DNA of 60,718 bases from assembly GCF_000003815.2 (NCBI RefSeq), contig NC_049979.1:22478117-22538834 (forward strand). The letters are read 5' to 3'. The stretch comes from Branchiostoma floridae (Eukaryota > Chordata > Leptocardii > Amphioxiformes > Branchiostomatidae). The notes beneath the pieces are model-generated. The model was given only the letters and a program-made list of their open reading frames with translations. It had not been told where the DNA came from and made no database searches. The position numbers and the translations under genes are program-made. Shown here one piece after another: positions 57,295 through 60,718 of the stretch (positions are counted from its first letter, which is position 1; every line of letters begins with the position of its first letter).

Positions 57295-57620
57295 CGTGTT
57301 TAACGATAGAAGTGGAGTCATGCGGTGGTTGCTCTTGATCACAATGTTCACGTTAAACGCTATGCCCTCTCAGTATCAGACATCCCACGCAGTCTAGCGA
57401 AAACTTTTTGCGGTCAGCCACACTCATTGTTGTGACTCTGGGGATGACTTCTCCCCAAGCCGGTGTAAGTCCTCCAGACCGATGATGTTGACCGTTGCCC
57501 CGGTGTCCAGCCTGCGCATTCGCAGTCTATCCTGTCCGTCTCCCCAACCGCGATCGAACACCAGATCTGCGTACGTCCCGTTCTTGTCCTACTCGAAGTC
57601 TAGCTCAACTGTGGAAAGAA
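57295..57620 (-). pseudogene. Gypsy-type aspartic protease fragment, copy 2
   Basis: The minus strand reads TYADLVFDRGWGD, then RLDTGATVNIIGLEDL, the canonical LDTGATVN active site of Ty3/Gypsy protease, and is then broken. Such proteases mature the Gag-Pol polyprotein. With the Gypsy reverse transcriptase relic at 48.1-48.5 kb on the same strand, it could belong to one scattered element, but 9 kb lie between. Confidence 0.65.
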
Positions 57621-59170
57621 ACTGACGCAAATGAATATCAATACTTAAACACAACCAAACATTATACAAATACAGCTCCAAATCTTTCTTTTGGGACAGA
57701 AAATTCTTCCGTTCAAAACACATCATCCATGAATCGGAATAACGAACACAATTGATCACGTCAAATTATCAACATTGAAACTATTGAAATACAACAAACA
57801 GTATGGTAGACCGAACAACAGATAATTTTGTATATAACTTGTTTTTGTATATAACTTGTTGCGAAGGATGGATTATTTTGGTATTGGAAATTCTCTTGAT
57901 GGGTTACTCATTCAACTCCAAGTTTGTCACTAGCTCCTTCAACGTTTTATCATCTGCAGTTTCTTTCTTGCCATCTGAGGTTGGGGCAACACATGTCTTG
58001 AAGAAATACTAACGTGTCTTAGGTGTTGCAGCAGGAAAGGTCTGAAAGCGCTGCATGAGACTCTTCCCTCTCGACTTTCACCAGGAAATTGTACACCCAT
58101 GCCTCTATAGTAAGTGGTTGACAGGTTGGTTCAAGAAACTCGTCTCACACTGATTCATCAAACCCGCTCGGGCTTCCATCAGTTCTTTCCATCTTAATTC
58201 ATAGATAAGTTTTAGAAATATCATTGTCCTTGGTTCTCTTCTGTCTTTGTGTTCATTCTGCAGGTCTGTTGAAAGCTTCTATCTCCATAATATTTATTTC
58301 AAATTCGACAAACAGAAACACGAAAAAAACATATCTTGATGTGTCTGTATGGATCTTTACATTTTTATACGTTGCACTAGTTAAATATTGAGTTCCCCGG
58401 TCTAGCTAATTTCGAGCCCACATTTTGTCCATATATGAATATTTTCTTAGATGGCAACAGTTACTGTCGCATTGTTGTACCATGATCGGGCCCTCAGAGT
58501 CAGACAGGTTGTCAATGAACATATGCTCCTTCCCCTTCAGTTATTTTAAGTAATGATCCCTCATGGATGACGCTGAATGCTCTGTGATATGTGAATGCAT
58601 ATTGAGAAAACAGTACATCTTTAATGAATCTATTATTACCTCTGGGCATATTCAAGAAAGACATGTTCATGTTTCAAATCACAAAATATTTTACATACAT
58701 CTTTGCTACAGGGACCGCTGTTACGTATGTTCCATATGGAAACGTTTGTAATCCTGTCGTCAGGCATACACACTAGCCTGTTCCAGAGTGCCACCATAGC
58801 CCCATTTGGAAAGTTTCGATATTTGAAGTGTGTTGCAAAGACGCCATGACTTTACTTACATTCATACATACATAAGTGAAATCACAAAATCGGCAGATAC
58901 TTCCATGATAACGGGTGAGGAACTACCACGTTTAGCCAACAACACCTCTGCAACTGTGGAGAACACCATGTGGTGGATAGAACTAATTTACAGTCATTCC
59001 GTCAGAATGCTTGTTCGCATCTGCATGTTTACAAATTGTTGAAGCCCTGCTATCGTGCACACGTGGGAACAGAGTACATAGTTTCCTATATCCCATATGC
59101 CACTAGTTTTGTCTTTTTATTTTGGGCCCCTTGACCACTTTCCGTTTAGCTGGGACATCATGAGGAACAG
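57621..59170. other. Stretch without a gene
   Basis: A small duplication, TTTTGTATATAACTTGTT, at about 57828 and 57844; otherwise nothing recognised. Confidence 0.45.
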
Positions 59171-59174
59171 AAAG

Positions 59175-59460
59175 GTTGCTAAAGCTGGCTTTGACCTAGC
59201 CCAGTACATCAGCTGCAGCATTGCAGAAATTACTCCAGAGCTTCTCGATGTCTGTAGTTGGGTCGTCTGACGCGCTGCTCAGCTTCACACGTGAGTGCAG
59301 GGTGTCTGACAGTTCAGCCGCTTTCTCACTGTTGGCCAGGGCACCAACATCCAGCCTCTTGACTTGCGGTTGTCTTCTCCCTGCTGGTGAATCATAGAGC
59401 TTAATGAGGTTTCTTACAAGCAGATGGTCGGACAAGTGTCCACTTCCTCTCATAGCACGT
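59175..59460 (-). pseudogene. LINE ORF2 fragment (endonuclease end and linker)
   Basis: The minus-strand frame from 59453 reads MRGSGHLSDHLLVRNLIKLY, where SDHLLV is the terminal endonuclease Asp-His motif, then KRLDVGALANSEKAAELSD and DIEKLWSNFCNAAADVLG. This order, SDH, basic part, LDV..L, W..F..A...A...LG, is the region between endonuclease and reverse transcriptase in RTE/CR1-type LINEs. Only about 95 codons remain. Confidence 0.7.
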
Positions 59461-60540
59461 CTTGTATCATTTGTACACGTCAGAATACTACTACTTGTTA
59501 TGATGATGATGAATTGTTACTGTTCACTCAACTTAGTCCAGAAGATATTAACTAATAACTAATAATTCAGACTCTAAAATTGACATGGACAAATTCTGGT
59601 GGACAAAACCGGAAAATGTTCCTATCGGGTCAGTATAAACAACAATTGCATTAAACATTAGCACAAATTTATAGAAGGCCAAATGTTGCAGATCCCAGAA
59701 GTCACAACATTCTTTGCCGGTATAATGATGTTGGCAAAAGACCTGAGGGTTAATGAATTAAACAACTGTCAAAATGCAAGCACGAATGACAAATGACAGC
59801 ATCAACGCATCATTCAACCAAACTCGAAGTAACAAGTTAATTTGAAATGGTACATTGGCATCTTCAGCACTGTTGTCATTTTAAGCGCAGCAGTGCAGTA
59901 TCTCAGTTATACCATTTAAATGCCCTACAATGTAGTTATTACATGTTTGTCTGGGAAAATGCTTTTTAGCCATCTTTGTTTTTCAACTTGAACTGGGGTC
60001 ATACAGATTTTGTTTACCAAGAGGTGTCTCAAAACAGTGCGCTCAATCTCCTGATTCTGATGATGATTCAGATGAAGAGTCAGGGCGGTAGGGCAGATCT
60101 CTCTTGTTCACTGGTGTTGAGTATGTTAAAGATGGTATAAAAGACATGTCCAGGTCCCTTAGATTGCTTGCCTTTTTTGAGTTGAGGAAAAAAAACGTTT
60201 GGTCATCTCCAGCCTTGATTGGTCTTCACCTGTCTGTGTTGCAACGTCCAGTCTTCCTGGAACAGGAATAGAACATCCATGCGCATACCAACAGATCAGA
60301 ATCTAAATTGATGATATATTCGGTTGTTCTACTCGTAATCGCAATGTTAAAGGTTTCTTGAAATACAAAGCCACATACTTTGCCCTGGCGTATCCTTGGG
60401 CATGACTCATAGTGGCAATGATCACGTTGAGAATCTCAAAAAGCCATTTAGCAAAAGCGGCAAACGGGAATAATCGGTCTGAATTTCAGTCTGCATGGAA
60501 CCGATTCCCAAAATCAGCATAAATAAATGAAAAAGATAAA
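59461..60540. other. Stretch without a gene
   Basis: No coding signal seen. Confidence 0.4.
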
Positions 60541-60718
60541 TGACTGACTTGGAGCGTGGTCTTTGTTCTTCTTCGTCACCGCACATGAGGTGCATCGTAA
60601 GGGACCTGTACATCGGTGTCTGATATTCTTCAGACACTTAATGTAGTGAGAACGCATACTTTTAAGAAATTGTTCCCACCATTCCTCTCTCCGCCTGGAG
60701 ACGCTAGGCTCAATTCCC
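60541..60718 (-). other. Open stretch at the right edge, unassigned
   Basis: On the minus strand one frame runs in from the window edge with SVSRRREEWWEQFLKSMRSH, then CLKNIRHRCTGPLRCTSC, a basic segment with several cysteines. It is cut by the window edge. It could be part of a transposon or a gene lying further right. Confidence 0.2.

Larger units (their letters stand above)
55225..57300. repeat. Dispersed repeat, four diverged copies
   Basis: The block GGCACAGTATACGCGGCAA with CTTCTCTTGGCTAAAGC occurs at about 55270, 55515 (diverged), 57068 and 57213. The copies at 57.07 and 57.21 kb also share the following A-rich ACGTG part with the first. All are on the plus strand. Confidence 0.6.

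Noticed and set aside
1-60718. CRISPR arrays, tRNA and rRNA genes
   Set aside because: No regular spacer arrays, cloverleaf sequences or rRNA stretches were recognised; the palindrome array has no unique spacers.

Overview
The window reads as intron-rich, AT-rich animal DNA with no prokaryotic organisation: reading frames are short, splice-like AG/GT borders surround small exons, and much of the length is decayed transposable elements. The mix of CR1/L2-like LINEs, an L1/Tx1-like LINE, Ty3/Gypsy relics and a Rap1-type Myb family suggests a marine invertebrate chordate such as amphioxus. The species is an inference, not something the sequence states.

Region 1 (about 0.4-12 kb and 26.5-34 kb) is one locus split by a 14-kb retrotransposon block. 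It holds repeated short exons that resemble the Rap1 (TERF2IP) type of Myb domain. Helices 1-2 sit on a 118-bp exon and helix 3, in two places, on an 80-bp exon; their splice phases interlock. Around them are linker exons (a chain at 3303-4664 keeps phase 1 throughout and ends in a stop), a coiled-coil exon, and two degraded copies of a RecQ-like helicase (7213-8010 and 28535-29640). The units arose by duplication (429-2470 with 9073-11041; 2710-3117 with 3662-4069; 5121-8010 with 27785-29330). Several copies carry stops or frameshifts, so some are pseudogenes; others (9073-9190, 11443-11560, 26585-26702) are open.

Region 2 (about 12.0-25.9 kb) is a nested retrotransposon block. A near full-length CR1/L2-like LINE carries an ORF1 with a PHD finger, coiled coil and SGNH esterase, and an ORF2 with endonuclease and reverse transcriptase. 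It is split by a 5'-truncated L1/Tx1-like LINE (15933-22770, 11-bp target duplication, poly(A)) and by a solo LTR (24294-24969, 4-bp target duplication). The L1 is itself split at its reverse transcriptase by a 1.85-kb element with two apparently identical 465-bp direct repeats at its ends.

Region 3 (30-39 kb) contains LINE 3' ends and an endonuclease relic. Region 4 (39.8-44.2 kb) is satellite-like: a 163-bp tandem repeat, a duplicated 0.6-kb segment with CCAAT-type sequence, and a minisatellite built on a 12-bp palindrome spaced 39 or 42 bp. Region 5 (44-60.7 kb) is mostly non-coding, with minus-strand relics of Gypsy reverse transcriptase and protease, two minus-strand LINE fragments, an inverted copy of a LINE segment from 34 kb, and one good candidate for a host terminal exon at 53204-53350. 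No tRNA, rRNA or CRISPR array was recognised.
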